DNA of 64,000 nt from Brassica napus (Eukaryota; Streptophyta; Magnoliopsida; Brassicales; Brassicaceae): the NCBI RefSeq assembly GCF_020379485.1, contig NC_063451.1:24100630-24164629 (forward strand), given 5' to 3'. Below the pieces are notes generated by a model. It did not search any database. It saw nothing but the letters and a program-made list of their open reading frames with translations, and was not told where the DNA came from. This document shows positions 11,498 to 25,900 of this stretch, in pieces; position 1 is the first letter of the stretch, and each line of letters opens with the position of its first letter. The position numbers and the translations under genes are program-made.

Positions 11498-11903
11498 GTA
11501 TATGTGGATTAGTTTTTTGAATTTATCACCTGTTTAGACTTGTACTTTTTAGTCGCTTAAAGAGAAGGATCAAGGATGCAATGTTGCTTGATATGTTTCA
11601 TGTGTGTGTTAATTGAAGTTGTTGAGGTTTAGCAGTGAATCTAAAGAATTGAAGACATGAATTAGAGTTTTTATGAAAATGTTGTGTATGGTAGTGAAAG
11701 AGTTTTGAAGTGAAGTTGAGTTTAATAAAAAAATGTTTAATAATTTTTTTTTAAGAACTCTAAATTAAGAGACTTGCATTGGAGCATATAAATGTTAGAG
11801 TCTCTTAATGTTGTTTCTTAACTCACATTTACTACTTAAAAGTATTAAAAAAAAAATAAGAGCCTCTAAATGGATCTTTGGGATAATGATGCGTAAGAGT
11901 TCA

Positions 11904-11929
11904 TCTCTCTCTCTCTCTCTCTCTCTCTC
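11904..11929. repeat. (TC)n microsatellite
   Basis: About thirteen TC units. A leader-like stretch follows without an identifiable gene. Confidence 0.9.
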
Positions 11930-12924
11930 CTCCATTAGTGTTCATCTCATCTCTTACTGTAAGTTCTTCTACTACTATTCTCTTCCTTCTGTAATTGCTT
12001 TGTGTTTTTGAAGAAGAGCTTGGACTTTGTGTGTTTCAGCAGATTTAAAGAACTGATTTTCAAGCAAAAATCAGTGAATGGCGTGATTCCTTTGTTTCTG
12101 AGCACAATTAGCATGTGACTGTATTATCTCAGCCCATAGATCTCATTACTTCGGGTAACGTCACTGACCCATCTTCTCAATTATCCTAATTATTTCAGAT
12201 TCTAGTCTAAAATAATACACTCACATGTTAATTGTGACCCAAGGACACATTTGAATATCTACTTGGAAACGCCAAGACTAAATAGAAAGGCTAACTTAAA
12301 TTTGGATATCTTGAGTTATTGGAAAGAGGACCAACATCTATTTGGGGATTTAGTATCTATGGCACTAGACATACTCAACATTCGGATCACCAGAGTCTAC
12401 TATCACCTTCCTCTCTCTTCACTAGTCTTCATCGTCCAGCTGTGAAGAGCGCACCACCGTCTCCGGCAACATCTCAAACCGGAGATCTTCGGTACCCCAC
12501 TAAGGATTGGTGGAATTTGAGAGGAACGATATTACCTCCACAAGCTTGGTAGATTCCAACAAGAAGAGAGCCACCATGAAATCCAATCAAACGTTTGGAA
12601 ATTTATTATCTTCAAACTCGAATTTGAGAAAGAACTATGACGATAACAACCGCTCCAGTTTGAGTTGAAGAAGTACAACAAAATCCCAAATAAAACTGGA
12701 AAATATTTTACAAAAACAAAATAAATCGATCAAATATTGATTGAAACAAAATAAACAACCAATCTCTCCATATATATCTCAAAATTATAAGAGATTCACC
12801 TCAAAATTTCTCATTTAAAAGATTTTGAGGTAGGTCTCTCCTGATAATAAAATGTCTACCTTATAATATAAATAGTTACGTGAGAAATTTTGGTTCCGAT
12901 ACCTTACGAACGCTTTGTCTTGGG
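11930..12924. other. Unassigned spacer
   Basis: No gene recognised. A moderately GC-rich patch at 12420-12550 can be read as a short peptide ending in WWNLRGTILPPQAW, but it matches no family I know and has no clear exon structure. The rest is AT-rich. Confidence 0.4.
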
Positions 12925-13285
12925 TTGTAGTCTTACACATGACCTTCTTCAAGTGACCAAATTAAGGCCCAACAAAGTTTTTTTCTTCCTAGAGCCTAAT
13001 ACTCAATACATAGAAAGTAAAGCAAATCTCTCTCATAACAAATCTTAGGGAATCTCTTCTCCACTTTATATTTTACTCTAAAATAAAATGGGGAATGGAG
13101 TAATGAACAAAAAATAGAAAATTATTCTATAAATAGAGTAATGCATTAAGACAATACCGTGGGTCAATGACCATCTAGAGGTTTGAACCGCTAAAAAGAT
13201 CTTAAATCCGATGACAAAAACAAGAAAGAGAAGAAGTTTGAACCGGTAGCATCACCGTCTCGAATTGGAAGAAAGTAGCGTAAAC
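12925..13285 (+). pseudogene. Degenerate copy of the RPT2 promoter and 5' coding end
   Basis: This stretch aligns by eye with 18955-19215, the RPT2a promoter, leader and first codons. Shared phrases include GGCCCAACAAAGTTTT, the CTTACACA..ACCTTCTTCA block, and GGTTTGAACCGC followed by AAGAAAGAGAAGAAGTT. The start codon is GTG instead of ATG (near 13162), several codons have become stops, and roughly 90 bases are inserted in the leader. The match stops after about 40-45 codons. It is an old partial duplicate lying about 6 kb upstream of the live gene. Confidence 0.85.
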
Positions 13286-13701
13286 ACAAATTTATAATAA
13301 TATTTGTAATTTTTATTCACGAGTATTGAAAACATCCCTATTAGTAATCTTTCAAAAAAAATTTGAACACAAATTTATATTAATATTTATTTAAATATAA
13401 ATACAAAATTTGATTAACATATCCACAAACACATTAGTTGTTCTTCCTGCATGAATTTAATATAGAGTGAAGGTTCTCTGCCTAATCAAAGAGTTAAGTG
13501 ATTGAGATTCTTTTCAGGTTGATATGCAGTGAATAAGCAAATTTGGAGCCTTTTCGCCGATGTTAGGTGCTGTAAAATATTCCGAAAATATAATATTTTC
13601 GATCATCTGAGATCTCTAGGGTTCCTCTTCTAGTGATAGAGAAACAAACTCATTATGTATTTGTTTTTTTTGAATTGCATATATTGCAATCTTTTTGATT
13701 A
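13286..13701. other. AT-rich spacer
   Basis: Nothing recognised between the RPT2 fragment and the Harbinger-like element. Confidence 0.4.
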
Positions 13702-13959
13702 GGCCTTGTTCGTTTGCTCAATCAACTGATCCATATGGGTGAAGGTGAATATAGGTGTTCGTTTAGTGTGAGTTATCGGTACATCCAGATGGATCACCTG
13801 GGTGAGTTTCGAAAACTCAACTGAACTTTTTAAAAAAAACTGGTTGAGTCTTCACCATGCATCCAGCTGCACCTGATTCAGTCAAAAACGGTCAATGACA
13901 AAAATGACCCTGCTACACATAACCCTAAAACTTATGAGCTTCACTCTCATCTCTCACGT

Positions 13960-14385
13960 ACTCTCTCTCTCTTGGCGGCCAATCTTCTTCTCCTCCGACC
14001 TCTCTCCGACGACCTCTCTGATCTCTCTCATGGCAACCTCTCCGATCTCTCTCCCCGATGACCTCTCTCTCCGGTTAACTATCTCTCTCCGGCGAGCTAT
14101 CTCTCTCCGGCGAGCTATCTCTCTCAGGCGCTCTCTCTCTTTCTCTCAGGCGTGCTCTCTCTCTCTCCGGCGACCTCTCTCTCTCAGTCTCTCTCTCCGG
14201 CGACCTCTCTCTCCGGCGACCTCTCTCTCAAGCGCTCTCTCTCCGGCGACCTCTCTCTCAGGCGCTCTCTCTCCGACGACCTCTCTCTCAGGCGCTCTCT
14301 CTCCGGTGAACTCTCTCTCTCCGGCAACCTCTCTATCCGGCTCTCTCTCTCTCTCTCTCTGGCGACCCCTCTCTCTCAGGTAAGA
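13960..14385 (+). repeat. CT-rich minisatellite (CTCTCTCTCCGGCGAC type)
   Basis: Variable 14-18 bp units of the form CTCTCTCTCCGGCGAC alternate with CTCTCTCTCAGGCG. The Ser/Leu/Arg-rich open frames here are a by-product of the repeat. It precedes the Myb/SANT exon and may form its transcribed leader. Confidence 0.9.
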
Positions 14386-14639
14386 GTTTCTAGGATCTCT
14401 GTAATATATATCCTATAAGTTATGTTGTGGGTTTTGTTTGTATCTGTAGATTGTTCTTCTTTGGTTTCATCTGTAAATGTCATGCTGTTAGCTTTGTTCA
14501 TGTCATATTCTTGCAATGTGTATTCTGGTAAATGGGTTTATGTTTATAGTCTCAGTAGTCTTTGTGTTTGTTCTCAATTGCTTACTCTTATGTTTACAAT
14601 TTACTTTGAAGATAGTTGCAGAAATTTTGAAGAGAAACA

Positions 14640-15980
14640 ATGACATGCATCCCTGGAACTGATGTGAGTATCTTCCCCTCTAATCTCTTATTTGATCTCG
14701 GTTTTATCAAATGCTTTTCTTATTGTCTTGAATCTTCAAATAAGAATCTTACATGGAGTGACGAACAAACACGCTTCTTTCTTCAACTAAGACTTTATGA
14801 GAATCTGAAAGGAAACATAAGAAAACAGATGGTTAATGAGGCTGTGAGACATGCGATAATGGATAAGTTCTATGAGGCATTTGGTATAAACATTCCATGG
14901 AGAAAATTTGGGATAAAGTACAATACTTGCAAGAAGCAGCATGAGTCTTTTAAGAAGTTGACTCAGAACAGAATGGGGCTTGGTTTTGATTCAACCGGAT
15001 TCATCAACATGAGTGAGGACTGGTGGAATGAGCGATGTAAGGTACAAGTTCTATGATCCTCTTAATTTTACTGGTTCAGTTTTGATTGTGTTGTTGGAAT
15101 AATAATGATGTGATAATGATTCTCTGTTATGTTCAAGCAAAGAGTGTTCTGATTGTGTCTCTGTTACTGTTCTTAGTTGAAACTAGGTCATAATTGTGTC
15201 TCTGTTACTGTCTCCTGTTCTGATTGTGTCTCTGTTACTTTTGTGCTAGAAACAGAACATTCATATCTAATTCAAATAACTTGTATTGTTGTATCTTGTA
15301 TCTCTATGAAAATACAGTGTTCTCACTTTGATTTTTGTTCTTGTTTCAGGAGTGGCCAGGTGCTAGAAAATTTAAAGACAAGCCGATAGCAAATATGGAT
15401 TTGATGAAGAAGGTATTTGGGACAGTTTATATTAGTGGAGGTGAAGGTTGGTCTGCTCAGCAAGGTGAAGATGTTTTAGACACAAAGCACTCAGATCATG
15501 ATGATGAGATTGATGGTGAAGATGATGCTGAGTCAAGGCGTGATATTCCAACTAAAGAAGCTGTTGGAGCTGAATCAAGGCGTGGTGTCCCTACTCAAGA
15601 AACTGATGTTGCATCTGAATCAAGAAATTTTGGATCAAAGAATGTTGGCCCTCTCTTCTTCTAGGTCAAAGGTTAATAGGAAAAGATCAAGGATTGTAAA
15701 AGCAGGTCAAGCTGTGGCTGATGTGATTAGGGAGAGTGTTGAGTCTCGAGACAAGACTCTTTCCCACAAGAATCATCTAATAGAGAATCATCCTGAGTTT
15801 AGTTGTAGTCAACTTCGAGCCATGGAGGTTCTTCACTCCTTGTTTGCTGTAAGGATGTGGTCTCCTCTCTACAAAGCTTCAATTAATCACCTCAAAGAAG
15901 ATGCTGCGAATCGTCAGACTTTCTATTTATCATTAAACTATTGTTGGATTTTAGGGAGGTGTATTGAATCTGACATTTGA
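14640..15980 (+). pseudogene. Myb/SANT-like protein of the Harbinger element
   Basis: Exon 1 (14640-15041) encodes a Myb/SANT-like DNA-binding domain (Myb_DNA-bind_3 type): LTWSDEQTRFFLQLR, then a KYNTCKKQ helix and a C-terminal SEDWWNERCK. Its GT donor at 15042 and the TTTCAG acceptor at 15349 join in phase to exon 2 (from 15350), which starts EWPGARKFKDKPIANMDLM, the usual continuation of this family. In Harbinger elements such a protein binds the transposase and DNA. Exon 2 stops at 15662-15664, but the family-like C-terminal region (KVNRKRSRIVKAGQAVADVI and on to 15980) continues in the next frame, so a one-base shift near 15645 breaks the gene. GTGAGT at 14664 is a possible alternative first donor. 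Confidence 0.75.
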
Positions 15981-16689
15981 AGTAATTCGATTTTTAATGA
16001 GTTTGTAGATGATTGCAGGAGAATTAGAGAATTTGGTGTGAGTTTTGCTAAAACACTCTAGAATCTCATCTAAAACAACTAGAATCTCATCTAAAACAGT
16101 GAGATTTGAATTTTTATTTTTATAACTAAGGAACTCCCCTCAAACACTCTAGAAACAATTAAAGTACTCTAAAATCTACAACTTAAATTTTGTTAATAAC
16201 ACTCGATTTCAGAGTGTTTTATGAAATGACAAGTTCAATAACACTGGATTTTAAAGTGTTTTTTAAAATCCATGTTTGAATAACAGTGGATTTGTCATTT
16301 TAATACAAATCACTTGAAACTTTTAGTTGAATACACCCCCCATAGTGTATTTTAAAATTTGTGAAAATCTATTGTTTGAGTTTATTAAAGTTATGAGAAA
16401 CTATTTTTGGTATTTATGTTAAAGTTTATCATCAAATAATTGTTGGAATTTAATTTAAATATATTAATCAAATTTATAAAATTATAGTCATTGTTTATAA
16501 TTTCATTGTCATATTTTCATGAAAATAAATTTCTGAATGTTAAAATAATAATTTTAAAATGATTTTGTTGTAATTATAATTTACATAAGATATTAAAATT
16601 AATACGATTAATATAAAAATAATAAATATGAGTTAAGAGTAATATTAAAAGACATGTCCATTTTAGTCATTTTATCATCAAATACATCT

Positions 16690-16860
16690 GGATGCAACTG
16701 CATGTTTAAAAAAGTAATCAAACGAACACATCTGCATCCAGATGCTTCATATGGATGCATCTTCCAAATATACAAACGAACAACATCCAGATGGAGCATC
16801 TGGATAAGACATCCAGATGGAGTAGCTGGATAAGACATCTAGATGGAGTAGCTGGATCTT
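16690..16860. repeat. Subterminal CATCCAGATGG repeats
   Basis: Variants of CATCCAGATGG and its complement recur about ten times before the right end of the Harbinger-like element. The same words recur near both ends of the element at 48031-49517, and both contain CAGATGGATCACCTGGGTGA, so the two are related. Such repeats are likely transposase or Myb-protein binding sites. Confidence 0.7.
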
Positions 16861-16884
16861 CCCGATGTACAAATGAACATGACC

Positions 16885-17260
16885 ATAATGCAATACCTCA
16901 CCATTTTATTTATAATATTATGGATAACAAATACATACAACTTTTCAAAAAAAAGAAAAACAATTACATACAAAATTATCGTGTGGCGGTGGTAAAGGGA
17001 CGCATTTTCCACCAGAAAATTTTGCTTCAATGCAAGTCTGTTTGTAGTGTGGAACCTGTGTGCAAGTACCTATTATGATCGATTTCCCTATTCCTTGACC
17101 TTTTGCAAATTCTGCAATTTATTTCCTTTAAAAAATATTAGTGTAGTAATTAGAAAACATAAAAGTCCTTAGACATGGATATCTTACCATCAGTTATAAA
17201 CTTATAATGCATTATCTTCATATATTGTAGCGACAAACACAATGTAGTGGTTAACTATAA
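16885..17260. other. Spacer
   Basis: AT-rich, no gene seen. Confidence 0.4.
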
Positions 17261-17497
17261 GATCATCTCTAATGTATTCTTTTATTTTTACCTCTAAAAT
17301 AAAGGAATTCTATAATAGAGATGAGTTTTACTCCAATGTATTTTTCTAAAATAGAGATCTCTACATATATAGCAAAATATAGAATAGAGGAGAAAATAAC
17401 AATCTCTATTTTAGAGGCAAAAATAAAGATGGGTTAGAGTGATTTTGCCTCTAAATCTTATTATATAGGTAGAAATATAGGTGAGTCGGAGATGATT
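17261..17497. mobile_element. MITE with ATCATCTC ends
   Basis: The left end, ATCATCTCTAATG, and the reverse complement of the right end, ATCATCTCCGACTC, are inverted. The interior is a set of near-palindromic phrases around CTCTAAAATAGAGA. The size (about 240 bp) and sequence suit a Brassicaceae MITE. The target duplication is unclear, so the superfamily is not assigned. Confidence 0.55.
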
Positions 17498-18281
17498 ACT
17501 ATGCAGGGTATATAATAATAATAAACTAGCTATTTTGCTCGTTAAGCGGACGTAATAGTTTTACTAATATTTATTATTCTTTATTATTAAGTGCACTGTG
17601 TGGTTTTTGTTTATCGATTATTTCTATTTTCTAACTAAATATTAATAAATAATTATTTTGAAAATATAATCAATTTGAAATTATTTAGATTGAGTTGTAA
17701 CATCAATCAAAACAACAGTAATAAAATAAAATAAAATATGGTGTTTCACCTTTAACAAAAAGACATGGTATTTTACGAAGGAAGAATAAATGTTACTCTT
17801 TTATTACCTTTAATTGAATTATTAGTTTTTTTTATCAATCTTTGTTTAAATAATCCTAAGCGTGTAAGGTTTTGTTTTATTTAGTTCCAAGTGTCACTTT
17901 ATGCATATGTTAACAAATCCCCATAAATCAAAATACCATATACCGAATTAGCGTCTTGATAATGTAATTTCAGATAATGATCATTAATGGATAATAATAA
18001 TTATTAAATTAGACGATGGAAAAGTTAATATATTATAGTTTTTTTTTTTAATTATGTAATAACAGTGAGACATAAGAACACAAGGAAAATACATTTACTA
18101 CTTAAAGCCATTTTTGATTTATGTTTTAGATCGTTATGTGCGTTTTCTTTTTCTCTTTTGCTAACAAAATTAAATAGCTGCCAACTTCTTATAGACATAG
18201 AATGTCTGGATTTATGTTTTACTTGGACGATATACATAGAAGTGTTTTTGACCGAGACTATATTAGCTTTGAATACTTGTT
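17498..18281. other. AT-rich spacer
   Basis: No gene recognised. Short open frames on both strands show no family resemblance. Confidence 0.4.
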
Positions 18282-18289
18282 GTGGACAC

Positions 18290-18799
18290 TAGGGTTGGTA
18301 CTTTTAACCGGAATCGTTTACCCTAACCGGATTCGACCCGAAATAGATCGATTTGGTTCAGTTTTGATCCTAGTCAATTTATCCAATGGGTATTAGTGTT
18401 GATTATCGATGGACATCGGTTCGGTTTTTATTTTTACTCGGAACCGAACGGGTATCCATTTAAACCGAATTCTATACTTAGAAAAACATAAATTTGTATC
18501 TCCTGAAAATCGAACCCGGATTGGATAGGCGAAGTGACAGATGTAATACCACTAGGCTACTTAACTACAAACTATTAATATATATACGATTTCGATTCAC
18601 TTTTCCTTAAAAAAATAATAGATAAAATAAATTAGTAAAAAATGGTTATGCAGATCATTTCAGTTTATATGTAAATTATTTTATTTTAATCAAAATCTAT
18701 TAAGTACTTATTGAATATAGTATTTATTTATCCGAAAGACGTGGATCCGATCAGATCCTACCCTAATCCGATCCGAATATTCGAGAAGTCCCAGCCCTA
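18290..18799. mobile_element. Non-autonomous hAT element (510 bp)
   Basis: The ends TAGGGTTGGTACTT and, inverted, TAGGGCTGGGACTT are hAT-type terminal repeats. An exact 8-bp target duplication GTGGACAC flanks them at 18282-18289 and 18800-18807. The interior is rich in AACCGG/CCGGTT-like words and contains a tRNA-like box pair. It carries no coding sequence. Confidence 0.85.
18500..18575 (-). other. tRNA-like A/B box module
   Basis: On the minus strand TAGCCTAGTGGTA fits an RNA polymerase III A box, and GGGTTCGATT, about 30 bases further, fits a B box. The rest does not fold as a good tRNA. It looks like a SINE-type or degenerate tRNA-derived insert inside the hAT element. Confidence 0.45.
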
Positions 18800-18959
18800 G
18801 TGGACACAGGACACACCTTCGGGTTTTATGATTTTAATTTGACTTTTTCTTTTTAGGTAACTAGTTTGCTTTTTTTTTGAACAACAAGTAACTAGTTTAC
18901 GAACGTACCAAAACCGAATGTTGTATTTCTTGAAATAGATTTACGCTGCTTTCAATCTT

Positions 18960-19099
18960 ACACAAACCTTCTTCACGTAGCCCAAGTAGGCCCGTAAATA
19001 CCCACTACGGCCCAACAAAGTTTTCATCTTCCTAAAGCCCAATAAATCTCAGCAGAGCAAACCTCTCCCGGAAACAAATCTAGAGACGACGGAAGAACC
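18960..19099 (+). promoter_or_regulatory. RPT2a promoter and leader
   Basis: The 140 bases before the start codon contain AAGTAGGCCCG, ACGGCCCAACAAAG and AAGCCCAATAAA. The GGCCCA/AGCCCA words are site II elements (TGGGCY), common in promoters of plant proteasome, ribosomal and other growth-linked genes. No clear TATA box is present. The same block appears, decayed, at 12925-13160. Confidence 0.6.
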
Positions 19100-21461
<2,362 letters not shown>

Positions 21462-21777
21462 AATCATCACATCATCATCATCCTCTACACTTTGCCTTAT
21501 GATACCTTCGCTTCTGCGTAGTATCTTTCTGGTCATCTAATATTCTTCGAAATAATAGTTCCTCTTTTTGAATTTACATACCCTACTTCGGTCTCGTGTT
21601 AAACTTGACTAAATGAAACCAAAATTACATAATAGTCTTGCAAACACATTGGAGGCAGCAGTTTCTTTTGATGACATATCGAGATTTACTTTTTTAGACG
21701 TAAATGAAGAAGATGATCCTGTTGGTTTAATCTTTTCGCAATACAAATCTCTGTCAATGTAACCGTAGCGTCTTCTT
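21462..21777. other. RPT2a 3' UTR and a scrap of the LecRK 3' end
   Basis: 21462-21600 is the RPT2a 3' UTR, also found at 28647-28740. From about 21600 the sequence matches the region around the LecRK stop (37905-37966 and 39010-39140), including CTTGCAAACACAT and GCAGCAGTTTCTTTTGA. It ends at GTAACCGTAGCG and passes straight into the ML-gene downstream region at 21778. Only about 150 bases of the kinase gene end survive here. Confidence 0.75.
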
Positions 21778-22239
21778 TTATTTCAATAAATCTATCAAAA
21801 AGATAACAATAAAGTCGATAGAATACATCAACTTAAGAAAGACAGAAAATAAAAAATAAATAAATATCAAAGGTGCAACACAACAGGTTTCACAAAAGTA
21901 ACGTCTTTAAAAATCAAAAGGCCAAACCAAATAAGAAACAGAGATACATAACATGAACATGGGGGTGGTCAAGGGTGTACATGTGTATACAACAACCCTT
22001 ATTTATTGTTGGACGACACAGAATAGCTAAAAAAGGAAAATTACATAATACAAGGAATAACGAGAGAGACGTTAAAAGTCCTGAAACAAGGGATCACGCA
22101 GGGTCGGGATCTGGCCATAGGCCAGTGAAACAATTTTTATTAAAGTTTTTTAAAAAATATTTCAAGCCGCCAAAATATCAGTATTGTACTCGGGATCACG
22201 GACCAGATATCTGAAGGTGACGCACATAGTCTGGTTAAA
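21778..22239 (-). other. Downstream region of ML gene copy 1
   Basis: This matches 34983-35380 downstream of ML copy 2, including a shared block at about 21955-22080. It is probably 3' UTR and flank. No separate gene is seen. Confidence 0.6.
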
Positions 22240-22841
22240 CTAATTCTCGAACATCTTTATTTCAGCAAAATATTCTCTCTGGATTGTATCAAGAAGGGTC
22301 ATCAGAAAATCATATCATCATCAATAAGTTTGAAATGCATAGAATAGATTATGGGACTCGTCTCAAGCTAGTGTTAGTGTAAAGAAAAACTTACAACATA
22401 GTAATCAGCTCCGAATATTAAGACAGGAATATTCATCACCACAGGGCCAGCTGTGACAGGGCATTTTGTCACAGCAGGATTAACACAGAGGGGGAATTCA
22501 ATGTGCTGCCGATTAAGAACCAATGGCACACTGAACGTATTTACCACCAGATCTCCCTCTGTTATGTTATGGTCTGCTCACACCAAAGAGTTTTAAATAT
22601 TTGAAAAGTTTGATTTGCAAGAAAATCATCAGAAAAAATAAATGAAGAGAACTGCTTACTTGTTTCAGCGGTTATCTTTATGTCTTTTAACTGGCGAAGA
22701 GGAAACGGATATGGATCGATCCATACACTAGTGACATTGACGCGAAAGGCAGGGTACGATACCCTGCAGTTCGTAAAATTGACGAAGGCACCCAAACCCA
22801 AAGCAGCTGGTAAGAAAAAAAGTGACAGAAGGAGAAGAAGT

Positions 22842-22987
22842 GAAATATATTATGAAAGCTTGATCTTATTGATACATAAGGTTGTGTTTATATACAATCT
22901 AGAATATCCTTATCTATGTAGGAGAAGATAACGATAACTCTATACACCTAAAGAATAGGAAACTATTAACATAATGTATATCCATTA
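22842..22987 (-). repeat. 3' LTR of Copia copy 2
   Basis: The 146-bp direct repeat pairs with 27591-27734. Confidence 0.93.
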
Positions 22988-22994
22988 CTTCCCC

Positions 22995-25900
22995 TCAAGT
23001 TGGCAATGAAGTGTCTTTAATGCCTAACTTGAACAACAAGTATCGAAATGTAGGAGTAGGGAAAGCTTTAGTGAGAAGGTCTGCTGGTTGCTCCTTCGTA
23101 GAAATATGCTCCAAAGTCAAAAACTTAGCTAGAAGCGCATCGCGAGTTGTATGGCAATCGTTCTCAACATGCTTCGTACGATCATGAAAAACAGAATTGA
23201 TAGCAATATGTATTGCAGATTTACTGTCACAGTGGAGTTGAATAGGAAGATTTTGCGTGAAACCGAACAGGAGTAGTAGTCGTTTGAGCCACTTAAGCTC
23301 ACAAGTTGTGTCGGCCATAGCCCTATATTCAGACTCAGCAGAAGAACGCGAGACAGTGGGCTGCTTCTTCGTCCTCCAAGAAACCAGTGAGTCACCAAGA
23401 AAGATTAGGTACGCACTAAGCGATCGTCTAGTAGTGGGGCAGGACGACCAAACAGAATCACAATAAGCCGTGATCTGCAGATTACACTTAGATTTGAGCA
23501 TGATACCCTGATCTGGCGAACCCTTGAGATACCAAACCACACGTAGAGCTGCTAACCAATGATCCTCCAATGGTTTCTGCATGAATTGAGAAAGAATATG
23601 AATGATGTAGCTGAGTTCTGGCCGAGTAAATGTCGGGTAAATGAGACGGCCAATGAGACGACGATACTTGCGAGGATCAGACAGCAAAGTATGGGAGTTT
23701 GTTTTGTCTACAGGCACAAGCTTATGATTAAGCTCTGTAGGTGTAGGAGATGGTTTCGCCCCTAACAAACCGCATTCAGTAACAATGTCCAACGTGTACT
23801 TGCGTTGGGACACAAAGATTCCTTCTGGACCACGAGCTATTTCCAAACCGATAAAGTACTTGAGCTTCCCAAGGTCCTTCATCTTGAAACACTTATTCAA
23901 GTAGTTTTTAAACCTCTGTATAACCGAGATATCATTCCCAGAGATTATGAAGTCATCCACATAAACCAGAATATGTAGACATATGTTCTTCTTGTGATCA
24001 ACAAAGGAGAACAGAGAATAATCCTCACGGCTCTGCGTGAAGCCAAATGCAAGAAGTGATTTGCTCAACTTAGCAAATCAGCATCTAAGTGCCTGTTTTA
24101 GACCATAAAGTGACTTCCGGAGACGATACACCTGGTTTGGTTTCGAAGTTTTGAAACCTGGAGGAAGTTGCATATATATTTCTTCTTCTAAATCACCATG
24201 TAAGAAGGCATTATGAACATCCATTTGACGAATCTCCCATCTTTGTGCTGCAGCAAGAGCAAGCAAAAACCGAACAGTATTCATCTTAGCCACAAGGGCA
24301 AACGTATCAGTATAGTCGCTGCCTTCTTTTTGTCTATTTCCAAGTGCGACAAATCGAGCTTTTGGACGTTGAATTGTTCCATCAGCATTGTATTTGTTCG
24401 AGTAGAGCCATTGACATCCGATGGCTTTTCTCCCTGGAGGCAGTGTCGTGACAGCCCACGTTCGTTGTTCTTCCAATGCATCAATTTCGATTTTCATTGC
24501 ACCGTTGAACCGAGGATCTTGCACAGCCTCTTTGTAGGAACGTGGAACAGATTCCGTAGTAATAGTCACAAGAAAAGCTTGATGTTGCTTAGTAAACATG
24601 GATGTAGATAGGTAATTAGCGATCAGATATAGAGAGTTACCTGGAGCCGTCGTCGAGGAATCATGACCGGAGAGTGAATGAGCATGAGAGGGGGGGGGGT
24701 CGTAGTCTGAGCTGTATTCGTTATAAATTATTTCAGGAGAATAGACGCCTTCTTAGCACGATGGCCTCGTCCAAGAACCTCAAGTAACCCTGGCGATTGA
24801 GATTCATGTTGCATAGTTCTAGTAACATCTGTAGAAACAGGAGGTGATGGAGGAGAAGATGGGGCTGGTGTTGTTGAGGAGGAGACATTAGTATCACTCG
24901 TAGGCAAAGCAACTGATGTTTGATTATCAGAAGTAGGCATCTCTGTCGGGATTGTAGTATTTGTAGTAGAGGTTATAACCGGTGGTGGTAGAGCCGTCGA
25001 AGCTGGTGAGGTTTACGGTGTAGGTATAGAAGACGAGGTTGATGGTATAGTAACTCGTGGTAAGGGAGACGTTTGCGGTGTAGTAACTGGTGGAGCAGTA
25101 CTCCCCCTAGATTCAGACATCGGTACGAGCCAGTCATCTACAGGTCAATTAGTTTGTAAGACCGGTGGAGAGGCATATGGAGTATTGTCTATTCCTGGAA
25201 AAGTATCCTCAAAGAAGGTAACATCTCGACTAACAAAAAATTCATTGCGGTCTATATCAAACAGCCGCCATCCTTTAGTTCCGAAAGGATACCCAACACT
25301 TGCGACTTCTATCACCGAATTTATCTTTATCTCGTGCGCGTCTGTGAGCATAACAAAGACAGCCAAAGACTTTCAAGAGATCATATGCCGGAGGTTTCCC
25401 ATGAAGTAGTTCATAAGGAGTCTTTCCATCTAAAAGCGGAGATGGCGTGCGGTTGATGATATGCGCTGCAGTCATGATACTTTCCCCCCCCCCCCCCAAA
25501 AATCGACTGGTAGTCGTCCTTGAAACAAACATGCTCGAGCTATATTCAGTATATGTCTGTGTTTTCTCTCAACACGCCCATTCTGTTGAGGCGTGTCAAC
25601 ACACGACGTCTGATGGAGAATCCCATTCGCTTGGAAGAACGTTTTTAGAACCATAAATTCTGTGCCATTATCTGATCGAACCATCTTGACATTATGACCA
25701 AATTGCTTCTCTGTCATGGCACATAAATTTTTAAGTAGAGTTGCAACCTCAGACTTCTCAAGCATCAAGTATGTCCATACTGCTCTCGAATAGTCATCAA
25801 CTATGGTAAGAAAGTAGTTTGCACCAGAAGAAGAAGGTTGTCGGTATGGACCCCAAACATCACAGTGTATAAGAGAAAACGGTGCCTCAGCTTTATTAAA

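Larger units (their letters stand above)
13702..16884 (+). mobile_element. PIF/Harbinger-like element carrying only a Myb/SANT gene
   Basis: The left end, GGCCTTGTTCGTTTGCTC, and the reverse complement of the right end, GGTCATGTTCATTTGTAC, form imperfect inverted repeats of the PIF/Harbinger type. The left flank is TTA, the usual target trinucleotide; the right flank (ATA) is not identical. Inside are a CT-rich minisatellite, a two-exon Myb/SANT gene of the kind Harbinger elements carry as their second protein, and subterminal CATCCAGATGG repeats. No DDE nuclease is present, so the element would need help to move. Confidence 0.7.

Noticed and set aside
12319..12552. Possible exon ending WWNLRGTILPPQAW
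   Set aside because: No family recognised, no supporting exon-intron structure, and surrounded by spacer.
13895..14418. Ser/Leu-rich open frames in the CT-rich tract
   Set aside because: Products of the CTCTCTCTCCGGCGAC minisatellite; two overlapping frames are equally open and neither resembles a protein family.
18500..18575. Functional tRNA gene
   Set aside because: Box A and B words are present, but acceptor and anticodon stems do not pair and it lies inside a hAT element.
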